From: a virus
Virus record (IMG/VR): IMGVR_UViG_3300000227_000014
Coordinates: 1-39,191 of that record
Length of the DNA: 39,191 nucleotides
Direction: 5' to 3' (one strand)
Part shown: positions 6,340 to 15,600 of the stretch, in pieces
How the letters are laid out: each line of letters starts with the position of its first letter
Position numbering within the stretch: position 1 is the first letter of the stretch
Notes under the pieces: model-generated
Database searches by the model: none
What the model saw: only the letters and a program-made list of their open reading frames with translations
Told to the model about the DNA's origin: nothing
Made by a program: the position numbers and the translations under genes

Positions 6340-6747
6340 TTATCGCCTAATTGCTATCAACCCGCCGATAATCAGCGTATATAGAATATCTTTCGCCTTA
6401 TTTCTGCGTTTTAACCTTTTTAATGATTTCTTCGCACTGTTCAATGATTCTGACTGCATCAGCAGTTTCTTTCGCTGATCGTTCAATGCCAGTATAAATG
6501 TGTTCGATTCGCCTTTTGTTAGTTCCAATTCCTTTTGTGACGCTGCCAATTCTTGCGCTGTGACTTGCAAGCCCTGTTTGTAGCTCTCGAGTTTCTGACA
6601 CAAGTTGATTGTTAAGTTTTTCAAATTGTTTAAATTCGCGGTCAAGCTGGCTATCTGCGCCTTTGTAATAGTGTATGATTCCAAGGCAAACAATGACGAC
6701 GAACAAAATACCAACGACAATGCCAAGCAAACTGATCTTAATTTCAT
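6340..6747 (-). CDS. Spanin-like lysis protein: signal peptide, coiled coil, C-terminal hydrophobic segment, 135 aa
   Basis: N-terminal export signal (MKLRSVCLALSLVFCSSSLFA; Cys15 could be an atypical lipobox, otherwise cleavage after Phe-Ala), then SYTITKAQIASL and a long coiled coil, then a short hydrophobic stretch (DILYTLIIGGLIAI) and a basic end. The YTIT-plus-coiled-coil layout recurs in phage lysis regions of Gram-negative hosts. Signal at one end and membrane segment at the other is the plan of a unimolecular spanin. It starts four bases after the 117-aa frame and overlaps it almost completely. Confidence 0.7.
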   Translation of the reverse strand: MKLRSVCLALSLVFCSSSLFALESYTITKAQIASLTANLNNLKNLTINLCQKLESYKQGLQVTAQELAASQKELELTKGESNTFILALNDQRKKLLMQSESLNSAKKSLKRLKRRNKAKDILYTLIIGGLIAIRR

Positions 6748-6751
6748 TCAC
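6398..6751 (-). CDS. Rz-like inner-membrane spanin candidate, 117 aa, overlapping frame
   Basis: Begins with GTG at 6751, with AGAGGTG directly upstream, in a different frame from the 135-aa protein. The N-terminus is a single transmembrane helix (ISLLGIVVGILFVVIVCLGI) followed by a charged, helical periplasmic domain rich in Glu/Arg/Lys and ending VKTQK. This is the classic i-spanin (Rz) topology. Both overlapping frames look like real membrane-targeted proteins and share one ribosome site. One could still be chance; conservation at synonymous sites would decide. Confidence 0.55.
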   Translation of the reverse strand: MNEIKISLLGIVVGILFVVIVCLGIIHYYKGADSQLDREFKQFEKLNNQLVSETRELQTGLASHSARIGSVTKGIGTNKRRIEHIYTGIERSAKETADAVRIIEQCEEIIKKVKTQK

Positions 6752-7043
6752 TTTTCACCTCTGCGTTTGCGTTTGCGTTTGCGTTTGTTGCCACGATTGC
6801 CGATGCAACGCCCGCGTAAGAACGCGCGTTTAGCCACTTATCGACAACGCGCATGCTTGAGCTAGAAGCCGCTGAAAGAATGGCAAACAACTCATAATTG
6901 AATTTATCAGGGTTGTTGATGCAAGTCCAGACAGAAATAAATATGAATAGGCCGTAACCGATGAACGACAGCAGTTTTGTGCTGCTGAGGATCCCGTCAT
7001 TACCAAGAAACATGCCAAAAATTGATTTCAAAAACACTCGCAT
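6744..7043 (-). CDS. Holin-like small membrane protein, 99 aa
   Basis: The N-terminal half has a hydrophobic helix (LLSFIGYGLFIFISVWTCI) after NDGILSSTKL, and a weaker second one (YELFAILSAASSSSMRVV). The NDG-x-(L/P)SSTR/K start is common in phage holin-like proteins placed beside lysis genes. The C-terminus carries four exact copies of a hexanucleotide (6763-6786), giving Asn-Ala repeats. The AAGGAGT ribosome site is upstream, and the stop overlaps the start of the spanin frames. Holin function is inferred from size, helices and position. Confidence 0.6.
   Translation of the reverse strand: MRVFLKSIFGMFLGNDGILSSTKLLSFIGYGLFIFISVWTCINNPDKFNYELFAILSAASSSSMRVVDKWLNARSYAGVASAIVATNANANANAEVKSE
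6763..6786. repeat. Four-copy hexanucleotide repeat
   Basis: Four tandem GCGTTT units on the + strand (AAACGC on the coding strand) encode the Asn-Ala tail of the holin-like protein. Copy-number change would alter length without a frameshift. Confidence 0.95.
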
Positions 7044-7057
7044 ATTATTGAAACTCC

Positions 7058-7276
7058 TTATAGATTAAATTTACGGTAGCAGTGCCCGCAAGCATGCCAA
7101 CCATCGCCGAGATCAAACAGCTCTGCATTTTCTACCTTGCAGCTTTCATTCCCGCAATACCATGCGCCGTTTTCGGCCTTAAAGGGCTTTGTAAAATACT
7201 TCGGCATTGGCGGTTCTGCTTCACATATTCGTTGCAGTTTTTCATCTTTGCGCTGTTCCTTCTTTTTGTGGCTCAA
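7058..7276 (-). CDS. Small zinc-ribbon-like protein, 72 aa
   Basis: The C-terminal half has two cysteine pairs, CGNESC and CGHC, about 20 residues apart, with a His nearby (WHACGHC), fitting a treble-clef or zinc-ribbon site. The N-terminus is basic and charged (SHKKKEQRKDEK). No ATG is available; I chose TTG 7276, seven bases from AAAGGGG, over TTG 7282, which abuts it. It lies between the DUF5675 and holin-like genes. Function unknown. Confidence 0.55.
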   Translation of the reverse strand: MSHKKKEQRKDEKLQRICEAEPPMPKYFTKPFKAENGAWYCGNESCKVENAELFDLGDGWHACGHCYRKFNL

Positions 7277-7314
7277 GATCAAGCCCCTTTCGGTCTAATT
7301 TTAAAGCCATGCTA

Positions 7315-7755
7315 TCATTTTACGCCGATTATTTCAAGCTGAAAGCCTTCGGGGGCAAGTCTGAGTAGTGCGTCCATTTTGATTCTACTTGCTGAAATAT
7401 CAAGTATTCCATCTTTGTTGATATCTACAAAGGCCGAGCCAACCAAGATGCAGCCAACAGAATCGGGGTGCCCAGTCTTTGGGTTTTTGCTGCCGATATA
7501 GTTGCCGGCATGGAATAACACCCACTCACGCGGCGAAGTGCCCTCAATGATGAAATGATTGCCGTATTTTGCAGACTTGCGCGGCTTTACATTGTAAATG
7601 CCTGCCGGTATGCAGCTTTTGCCGATTGCATCGTTTAACCACGGCGGTTCTAGCGTCACAAATTCCAACTGTTTTTCGTGGCCGTTAAACAGCATTGCGC
7701 GGCCTTGAGTCTGCTTCCCGTTGTCGCGTAATCGTTTGATAATTAGCTTTTTCAC
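7315..7755 (-). CDS. DUF5675 family protein, possible lysis-cassette enzyme, 146 aa
   Basis: Family signature SCIPAGIYNV near residues 65-74, then LFHAGNYIGS, HPDSVGCILVG and a C-terminal LEIIGVK. The His-Ala-Gly-Asn and Gly-Cys pairing recalls the catalytic HxxG/SxGC of YkuD-type L,D-transpeptidases, so an action on peptidoglycan is plausible though unproven. Start GTG 7755 is supported by AAAGGA seven bases upstream; the longer frame to 7830 would read through a terminator hairpin. It heads the lysis set, and I see no other endolysin candidate in the window. Confidence 0.7.
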   Translation of the reverse strand: MKKLIIKRLRDNGKQTQGRAMLFNGHEKQLEFVTLEPPWLNDAIGKSCIPAGIYNVKPRKSAKYGNHFIIEGTSPREWVLFHAGNYIGSKNPKTGHPDSVGCILVGSAFVDINKDGILDISASRIKMDALLRLAPEGFQLEIIGVK

Positions 7756-7777
7756 AGCAATTCCTTTCTTATGCCCA

Positions 7778-7797
7778 AAAAGCCGCATTGCTGCGGC
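7778..7797 (-). terminator. Terminator hairpin, - strand
   Basis: On the - strand, GCCGCA-GCAA-TGCGGC (7797-7782) followed by TTTTT. It ends the tail-fibre unit before the DUF5675 gene. Confidence 0.75.
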
Positions 7798-7823
7798 AAA
7801 GCTGGAGATATTAAAGAGAAAAA

Positions 7824-7967
7824 CTAACACATTTGTTCGATCTTAGCAATTAATTCGTCGCGCTGATATTCTGTGATTTTACCCGCCTCGTAAAGTTTTT
7901 CTATCTTTTCTGCAAGCCCGGTTGTTTCGCGTGCATTTATGGCGGCTTCTAATACCTTGTAAAGCAT
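7824..7967 (-). CDS. Small tail-fibre-associated protein, 47 aa (XkdX-like size)
   Basis: Starts at ATG 7967, just beyond the stop of the 82-aa gene, with GGGG a few bases upstream (shared with that gene's last codons). The sequence is helical and charged (EKIEKLYEAGKITEYQR, then DELIAKIEQMC). Small proteins with a 'x-x-YxxGKIT..Q' pattern follow tail-fibre genes in many phages (XkdX group); the match is loose. Likely co-translated with the preceding gene. Confidence 0.6.
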   Translation of the reverse strand: MLYKVLEAAINARETTGLAEKIEKLYEAGKITEYQRDELIAKIEQMC

Positions 7968-7969
7968 GA

Positions 7970-8218
7970 TTATACCCCGCTTTCCGCGTCTATTAACGCA
8001 CATTCAAGGTCGATGATTCTTTTCGCCATTTGCAGCTTTTCCCATTCATCGCGGGAATATAGCCGCACGTCATAACGATAGACGGTTGATGTTTCGCCCG
8101 TCATTTCGTCAATTCGCTCTGATTCCACCACGTTTTCGTTAACATAAACGGTAGTTGGAGAGCTAGTATCGTCGATTGGTAATGGCATTGAGCCGGATTC
8201 AGATTTGAACATTTTCAT
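7970..8218 (-). CDS. Hypothetical tail-fibre-associated protein, 82 aa
   Basis: Follows the lectin-like tail gene. The sequence contains TVYRYDVRLYSRDEWEKLQ, a pattern I associate with small proteins encoded after tail fibres, together with the XkdX-like protein. It has AAGGAG upstream of the ATG. No membrane or catalytic features. Possibly a chaperone or small fibre subunit; this is contextual only. Confidence 0.65.
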   Translation of the reverse strand: MKMFKSESGSMPLPIDDTSSPTTVYVNENVVESERIDEMTGETSTVYRYDVRLYSRDEWEKLQMAKRIIDLECALIDAESGV

Positions 8219-8254
8219 TTTCCAGGTAACTCCTTTAAGTATGTCGATTGCTTG

Positions 8255-8266
8255 CCGCTTACGCGG
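8255..8266. repeat. Small GC hairpin downstream of the variable region
   Basis: CCGC-TTAC-GCGG on the + strand (loop GTAA on the - strand), about 30 bases after the lectin-like gene stop. DGR targets often carry a GC-rich hairpin just after the variable region; this stem is only 4 bp, so the assignment is weak. Confidence 0.25.
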
Positions 8267-8295
8267 TGTGAGAGCTGGCCGCCCTCAAACACCCG

Positions 8296-9570
8296 CTAAA
8301 CGGCATATTTAAGAAAGGAGAGCGAAGCACCAATGGACGAACCCGCACCGCCCGCAGTGGACAGACTGCACGCCCACGACCCACAACCACCAGCAAAAAC
8401 GCGGCTGCCACCGACAAGGGCCACATTAAACGCGCCTGCGGCCGGAGTTGCATAATATAGGCTATCGGCGAAATGAGTAGAGTCGCTGCCACCTGCGGTT
8501 GTAGGCAGAAATCCTGCATCAGTGAGAGTTCCAGCCGTGATATATTGCCCGCTAGTGCCGGTCGGGGTAATGCCCGTGTCGGTATATCCTACGCCAGTCA
8601 GCGAGTATGGCGGCGTTGCTTTGACCAGTATATGCGCAGCATCGTTGTAGAGCAGTCCTGATAATCGTTTCCAGTAGTTGCCCCAAAAATGCTCGATAAA
8701 AAATACCTTCACGGCTGCGTCAGTAGCATCATCGCCCCAAAAGCGGCCCTTATTTTTCAGCGCGCCCGGCGCAATATACGCAGATGAATTGCTATTGCCC
8801 TGCCCGTAAACAGCCTGGAAATTAGTCGATTTGCAAATTAGAGCGAGTAAATACGTGATAAAATCCCGCTGAGATTTGTAATTGATGTGCCAACCAGCGC
8901 CGTTGGCTTCTGCGTAGGTAATTTCGGTTGCGGCTGTCTGACTTGCCATCATCGCGCCCGCCGCGATTGATCTCAGCTTTGAGTTTACGTTAGAGCCCTC
9001 AAACATTGCGTAATACATCTTGTCGGCAATCTGACCAGTTGCGTCTTTGAACGCGTTCGCGTGGTAATTTTCGTCATATTGCACGTTTGAAAAGATAATA
9101 TACTGATACGTTGCGTCCTCGTAGGTTCGCAGCCATAGCCGCTTAAACTCAGCCATGGCGTTACCACCGTATGCCGTATTAGAGACATCGGATGCAGTCA
9201 CGCCGTCGAGTTTTTTGGTTTGATCGTCTCTGTGCAGCTCGTAGTCTACCGTGCCATTGTAAAGCAGCATGACAGGCCGGTTAACGGCATCACAAAATGG
9301 TTTCCAGTCGCCATACTCAAACTCGCCACTCGTATAGTTCATCGCAGCGGGAGTCATGCCAACCGCGTCATAGAGGTAGGTTACGCGGGTATCGGGGTTA
9401 GAATCGGCCTTCTCAATTCTTATACCCCATCGCTTCGTTAATGCGCCGCGAATAATATTCGCGTATTCATCGAATTTCACGCCAGTCATGTTCTGCTGCA
9501 TTGAAAGCGCGTCTTTAATATCGTTTTTAATCGCGATATTTTGAGTGAGCATTGCGGAAAAAGTTGTCAT
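8296..9570 (-). CDS. Tail protein with C-type-lectin-like, DGR-type variable C-terminus, 424 aa
   Basis: The N-terminal 250 residues form a phage-specific shaft or attachment domain (MTTFSAMLTQNIAIKNDIKD start). The last ~60 residues (AGAFNVALVGGSRVF, CGSWACSLS, IGASLSFLKYAV) have the GGS...GAF...IGA(S/R)L layout of C-type-lectin-fold receptor-binding domains targeted by diversity-generating retroelements. From the GGC codon of GGS to the ATT of IGAS the coding strand has only about four adenines in ~78 bases, as expected of a region mutated at template adenines. Placed after J, it is the likely distal adhesin. No reverse transcriptase or template repeat is seen here. Confidence 0.75.
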   Translation of the reverse strand: MTTFSAMLTQNIAIKNDIKDALSMQQNMTGVKFDEYANIIRGALTKRWGIRIEKADSNPDTRVTYLYDAVGMTPAAMNYTSGEFEYGDWKPFCDAVNRPVMLLYNGTVDYELHRDDQTKKLDGVTASDVSNTAYGGNAMAEFKRLWLRTYEDATYQYIIFSNVQYDENYHANAFKDATGQIADKMYYAMFEGSNVNSKLRSIAAGAMMASQTAATEITYAEANGAGWHINYKSQRDFITYLLALICKSTNFQAVYGQGNSNSSAYIAPGALKNKGRFWGDDATDAAVKVFFIEHFWGNYWKRLSGLLYNDAAHILVKATPPYSLTGVGYTDTGITPTGTSGQYITAGTLTDAGFLPTTAGGSDSTHFADSLYYATPAAGAFNVALVGGSRVFAGGCGSWACSLSTAGGAGSSIGASLSFLKYAV

Positions 9571-9606
9571 ATCGTTTTACCCCCATGAATTGCAAGGTTA
9601 TAGGTC

Positions 9607-9635
9607 ATAATAGCATTAATGCTATTTAATACCAA
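9607..9635 (-). promoter_or_regulatory. Promoter with embedded palindrome upstream of the lectin-like gene
   Basis: On the - strand: TTGGTA (9635-9630), 17-nt spacer, TATTAT (9612-9607). A perfect 18-bp palindrome AATAGCATTAATGCTATT (9609-9626) covers most of the spacer and part of the -10, the position of a repressor site. It allows separate expression of the tail adhesin. Confidence 0.5.
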
Positions 9636-9645
9636 TTTTATGTGA

Positions 9646-12600
9646 TTATTTTTCATTTCTTTTGTTCTTTTCTAGATATTCGATTCTTCTTACAAGTTCA
9701 GAGTTGTCAGCCAGTAATTTTTGGCAGACCATGACCAATGCCGACACGGTTTTTGTTAAATCTCTGCCGTCTTCGACATATTCTGTGCCATCGATGTTTT
9801 TTTGTAAAATACTTTTTTTTGCCTTTTTACTTAGTCTCTTATAATCTACTTTGCCATTGATAGGCTGCATGGTGTTGATTATTTCAAGCGCTTCTTCCAA
9901 GCTTTCGGGCATTTCTGTGCGATCGGTGAATGACAGAGCACTACAGTCGTTGCCGATATATACATTGGCATTAGTATAAAAGGCATAATAACTTAATGTT
10001 GCAAGATTGATATGTAGTGGTGCTTCGTAGTATGTTGCGCCAGATGTCGGGCGAAATAGCATTTGGTCTGTATAAGTTATGCCATCAATTTTTTCGATCC
10101 TTTTAGATTCAAGCTTGTCCTGATTAAGCAAAATACTGAAGCTGCCGTTATTGCTAGAATTTCTAAAATAACCATACTCACAACCGATATCGCCAGTTGT
10201 AGCGTTAAGTCTGACTTTGCCACCATAGCCGCCACCGCTAGCGCCTGAAACGAATATCTCGGACACGTCCACAGAGAAACCACCAATAGTGCCGCTAGTT
10301 GAATGGATTGCCCCGTCATGTCCAACTGAAAATGGCGCACTCTCAGGCGTAGTGCTGCCAGCCCAGAAAGCCTTCTTCGATGGATCCGTGCTGATTCCGA
10401 TAGCTGTTGTGCTTGCGCCCGCTGTTAAATCGGTAGTTGCAAGCGCAAAGCCTGCAATATTACCGCTAGTCGCATTAACGGTGCCCGCAACGGTCAGCAC
10501 GTTTGTCGCAGAGTTCCACGTTAAGCCATGATCGCCGGTAGTGCCCGCTAATGCAAAGTTACCGTTAGCGTCCATGTAGGTTTTCCAATCAGAGCCATTG
10601 TGATAACCCAAGTAGTTCGCGCCAACAAACAGCCCCGCGCTAGTTGGTGCTACTGTCGACTTCGGTATAACTGCCGTTGTCACACGATTGTTTATATCGA
10701 GTGTGCTATCGACTCGCAAAGCCACTGAACCTGCCGTATCTTGTGCCAAGTCTGCAATTATTTTTGATTTTGCGGCGATTGCGTTTAATAGCGCGGTTCT
10801 AGCGTCGTAATAGGCTTTCCACGCGTTCCGGAACGTAGAACCGGTTATGTCAGTGGTTACGCCAATATTTGCGTCGGCAATCCATGACGGTATGCCCGTA
10901 GTCCACGTTGAGCCTGCGTTTAAGTATGTTGCAAGAGCCAGAAAAGCTGCGACATAAGCACTATTGAGCGCCAGAATATCAGGCGTAGGCGGCACTGTGA
11001 TTATTTCGCTATCAATAACCTGCTTTACAAGACTATAATATTCAGCTTCTTCGGCTGAAAATGCCGCGTAAGTTTGCGCGGCAAATGCCGGTTCCGCGTT
11101 GGATTCATCAAGAAGCGTGTTCAATTTCGTCCAACATTCCGCCCAATAAGCATCAGAAGCTGTTTCGTTGAAGCTGCTTTCTGCAATTCCTATTGTAAAG
11201 CCAGCAATACTCATAGCATGAGTGCTGTTCACTGGCTGTTCTGCAGCGATAATATCCCATTCTTTGCGAGCTGCTTGTTTTTCAGATGGCACAAATTTAT
11301 TGTCTGCTGCGATATTGGCAAGCAGATTATTTGCTGTCGCCGCGTTATTTAGCGCCGTAGTTGCGGTAGATTGTGCGGTCGCGGCATTAGAAACGGCAGT
11401 ATTAGCCGTTCCTTGTGCTGCATCTGCCAAGTCTTTGGCCTTTGCAGCAATCGCGTTGAGCAAAATAGTTCTCGTATCGTAATATGCTTTCCAAGTGCTG
11501 CGAAAGGTTGTTCCCACGATGTTGGTAGTAGTGCTTAAATTGGCATCAGCAATCCAGCTAGGAATGCCGCTTGACCAAACCGAACCTGCATTAAGATAAT
11601 TGGCAAGCGCTTGAAATGCGTTATTATAGTTAGTGTTTTCGGTTGTAATGCCAAAAACGGTTGCCTGTGCGTTATTCTCGCCCTTTTCCGCAGCGATAAT
11701 ATCCCATTCTTTGCGAGCTGCTTGTTTTTCAGACGGCACAAATTTATTGTCTGCTGCGATATCGGCAAGCAGATTATTTGCTGTCGCCGCGTTATTTAGC
11801 GCCGTAGTTGCGGTAGATTGTGCGGTCGCGGCATTGGCAAGAGCGTTTGCGGCATTATCGCGAACGGTTGCCGCTGCCGTGCCAGCGACCTTGGCGGTAT
11901 CAGCAGAAGTATGCGTGCTAGTAACGTCTGCGCCAGCCTCAATGCCGGCTAATTTATCGCCTTCTGTCGAGTTGATGCCAGCGAGATTAGTCGGCTTGTC
12001 GGTAAGATTGCCATAGCCAGAACCAGAAAGAATTGAAATAGCGCCAGCAATAGTGAGAACGCCCGTGTTTGCATTCCAACTTAATCCGTGTGTGCCGCCG
12101 CCGATTAAGGCAAAGTTGCCGGAATTATCCATATAGGTGCGCCACGCGCTGCCACTATGATAGCCTAGATAGTTTGATCCAAGAAACAGCCCTGCACTGG
12201 CAGGAGTAACAGCAGTTGTGGGTATAACAGCGGTTACGAGCCGGTTGCTTGAGTCTAAGCCGCTATATGCTCTGCCTGCGCCCGTTTTTTCGTTGGCGGT
12301 AGTTTTTTTATAAATCGCGCCGTCACTAATACCATCAAGATTGTCTGCGCTAACAACCGCGCCAGCATCGCAGAAATTAGTAATTCCAGAACCTTCTGAA
12401 ATTTGAATAGCCCCATTAAGCCGCAATCTGCCACTGGTTGAGTCGTAAATCAGATATTCGCCGGTCGGATTGCCGATTGCAATACCGTAAATATCATCAT
12501 TAATCGTGCCCCAACCGTTCAAGTTGCCGATTCTAAGCCTAATATCAGTGCCGTTCCACGGTTCGCCTGAGTGCGTATAAACGTCCATCAACGGCGCTTG

Positions 12601-15600
12601 TCCGTCTAACAAAATACCGCCGCTGCCGGGTATGCCGTAATTTACAATAGCTTGCCCTGCTGTGATTACAAAAGGTTCGCCACTTTCTCCAGTAACCGAC
12701 AGAATATTACCGGTTATTGCTGAAATTCTGCCCCAGTAATCGCTTGTCAATCCATCTTTAACGCGGATAATATCACCAACCTTGAATTGGTCAGCGTTTT
12801 CGGTTTCTATCGCAGTTTCGTTGTCACTCAAATACGGCTCGAAAATCGGCGGGTTATCTATTGCCCTTGCAACTTCATCAAAGTAGCCATTTTCAAGCGT
12901 TTCAAACGTCGCAAAAGTCATAATTGGAATTGCCGGGGTTGCGGTTGTTAAGTCAAGCAAATCCATCAACTGAGCCCAACAAGCCGTTAAATAAGCGTCT
13001 TTTGTTGCATCGTTGTAATCATCTTCTAAGATTGCACAAGTAAACTGATTAAAGCCCATTGCAACGCCTAATTCGTTGTAGTAGGCTAATTCTGCCGCGT
13101 AATATTCGGCGTAATCGGCAAAGGTAGCGGTTGAGTATGTGTAACTTGCGCCCAAAAGTTCATTTAATTTATTGAAACATTCTTCAAGATAAGCATTTGC
13201 AGCAGCATTTAAAAAGTCGACATAGCTGTAATCGGTTACAACTCCGGCAGGGCGTATCATTGTTCTGCCGCCGACAACGCTTATTTCATCTTTCTCGAAA
13301 ACCGCCGTTTTAACCGCGCCACGCGCTCGAATATTGTTAAACTCTGCATTGCCGTCTTGGTTGATTTTCCAGCCTTTATTACCTGAAACGAAATCAAGGG
13401 TCTGCAACACCCCGGTAGAATCTAGCTTTATGTTGCTTGATTGTAGATATGTTGAGAAGATTTCCCAGCCACCAATATGACCTGCGGCAGCAGTTAAAAG
13501 ACCGGCGAACTCAGGGTCGCCAGATGTGGGTACAAAAACTTTGCGAACGCCTTTCTCCCACATTTCAATCCCGTCGCCAGTGAATTTAACGCCGTCTACG
13601 GCTACGCCTACGTCTTGCGCGGTTCGGAAATCCTTTGCGACGATCTGATCGGCGGTAATGTCGTTAGATTGAATTTGCCGCGGGAAAACTGGCGAGCTAT
13701 AGGCAGACCATGCAGACGCAACGCCATTCATATCAACTGCGCGGGCTGAGTATTCGTATGCCTCGCCAAATACCAAATCATCATAGGCTTTATCAAAATA
13801 AATGCGCGTTGTAATTCTTTCGTTCATTACTGTAGCAACTTGCGTGCTATAAACGCGCCGTCTAAGCTCCCAATGGGAAAAACCGCGTTTTAAATCGCCT
13901 GCAATATTAACCTGGATCCCTATGGGAATGCTGATTGTCGTTACAGTTGGCACATTCTGAGTTTCGCCGGTTGAATTTGCAGACGTTGCATTTATCGACC
14001 AATTATCGTTGGTATCACGTGCTTTTACGCGGAAAGTCAGTGTTGCGGTTGTCTGATCTTCATATTTGTAGGTTGTGCCTGCAGTTCTGCCAACAAAATC
14101 AGCATCATCCCAACCTGTGCCGCCCATGCGGATTTCGTAATAATTTATATCAATGTCCGAAACAGGCGACCAGTTCAGCAATACACCGTATTTCTCGATT
14201 ACGGCGGTAAAGCCGGTGACATCTTCTGGCTCTTTATCTTTGCCTAGTAAGGCCTGACTTGCAAGCGTAGTCCATGCGCTTCTGAAAGCGCCGCTTGTGT
14301 CTTGCGCTCGAACGCGGAAATTGTAAGTGCCGGGAACGATATTCAAAATATCAATGCTGGGAAATTGCGTGATGTTAGGCTCTATTGTGCGCCATTCTTC
14401 GCCAGCTAGCTGATACTGAACCTCAAACCAATCAGCACGCGGGTCATTAGGGCGAGTCCAAGAAAGATTTACGCATGCGAGTATTGCAGAGCCGGTTTGC
14501 TTAAGAAACTCCGAAATAGCAAGGCCGGTTGGTGCCGGCAGTGGGCCTGACGGGAAAGCGGTAAAATCGGCTTCGGCAAAGTTTAACCCAGTTTCGATTG
14601 AATTATATTTGTTCGGGTCGTAAAGCATAGCCGTGACCTGATAAATATGCGGTTCATCTTCCGAAATGCTGATAACGCGCCATTGTCTAGGCTCTACGGT
14701 GCCTTTTTTTAGCAACCATGAGGCACCAGCGCGCGGTATGGTTGTAAGTTTTGCACTATCAACCGTTATTTCATCGGTGTTGGTGTTAGCAAGCACAGCC
14801 ACGTCGAGAGCCAATATCGTGCCATCGGCAAGGGTTAGCTGAAGCTCTGAGGTATCGCCCGCAACGCGGGTAACGGCGCGGTCGAGCTTGATTGTGTGCG
14901 TGGCGGGGCTGCCGTTATCAATTACGTCAACGATAAGCCCGAAAAGCTGCTCCCCGCTGTAATTAGGGTCTGCAATGTTGATAACATCGCCGGGCCGCAG
15001 GCTGAAATGGTCGAAGCCGGCTTTATAGGTGACAGTATCAGGAGCGTCATTATCAGAAACAATCGCCCATTTGCCCCATCTGCGAGCTAATCCGCGTGAA
15101 GTGCATCCGAAAGCGTTAATATCAACAGGTCTATAACCATACTTGCGGATTGCTTCTGTGTCTTCGTAAAGCTCGACATTCAGCTTGTAACCATCGTCTG
15201 GGTTATTCCAACTAACGCGGGCAACGGTATGACGAGCCTTTCTACTTGCGCCCTGATAAGTAAAAGTGCCGTCGATAACATTTGCCGGGCCAACGTTTAA
15301 CACCGGGTCAGATGGCATATCGGCAACCGGCGTAATCATGCCGCCTGAGTGATAAAGCATGCCGCGAAAAGCCGAAGCAATCGCCGTTAAAAGCTCGTAA
15401 GCCTCTGACTGTGAATTGATAACGCATGAACAAGTATAACGTGGCTCTTGCTCACCGTTTGGTGCATCTACAAGCTCATCACAATATTGCGCAATAGCAT
15501 AAAGCGCATATTTATCAATCTGAGTAGCGTCGATGTTGTCACCGAGTCCGTAACGCTTGTTTGTCAGCAAATCGTAGAAAATCCAAGCCGGGTTGTCTGT

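Noticed and set aside
8219-8295. DGR template repeat near the lectin-like gene
   Set aside because: No second copy of the variable region and no reverse transcriptase frame found nearby.
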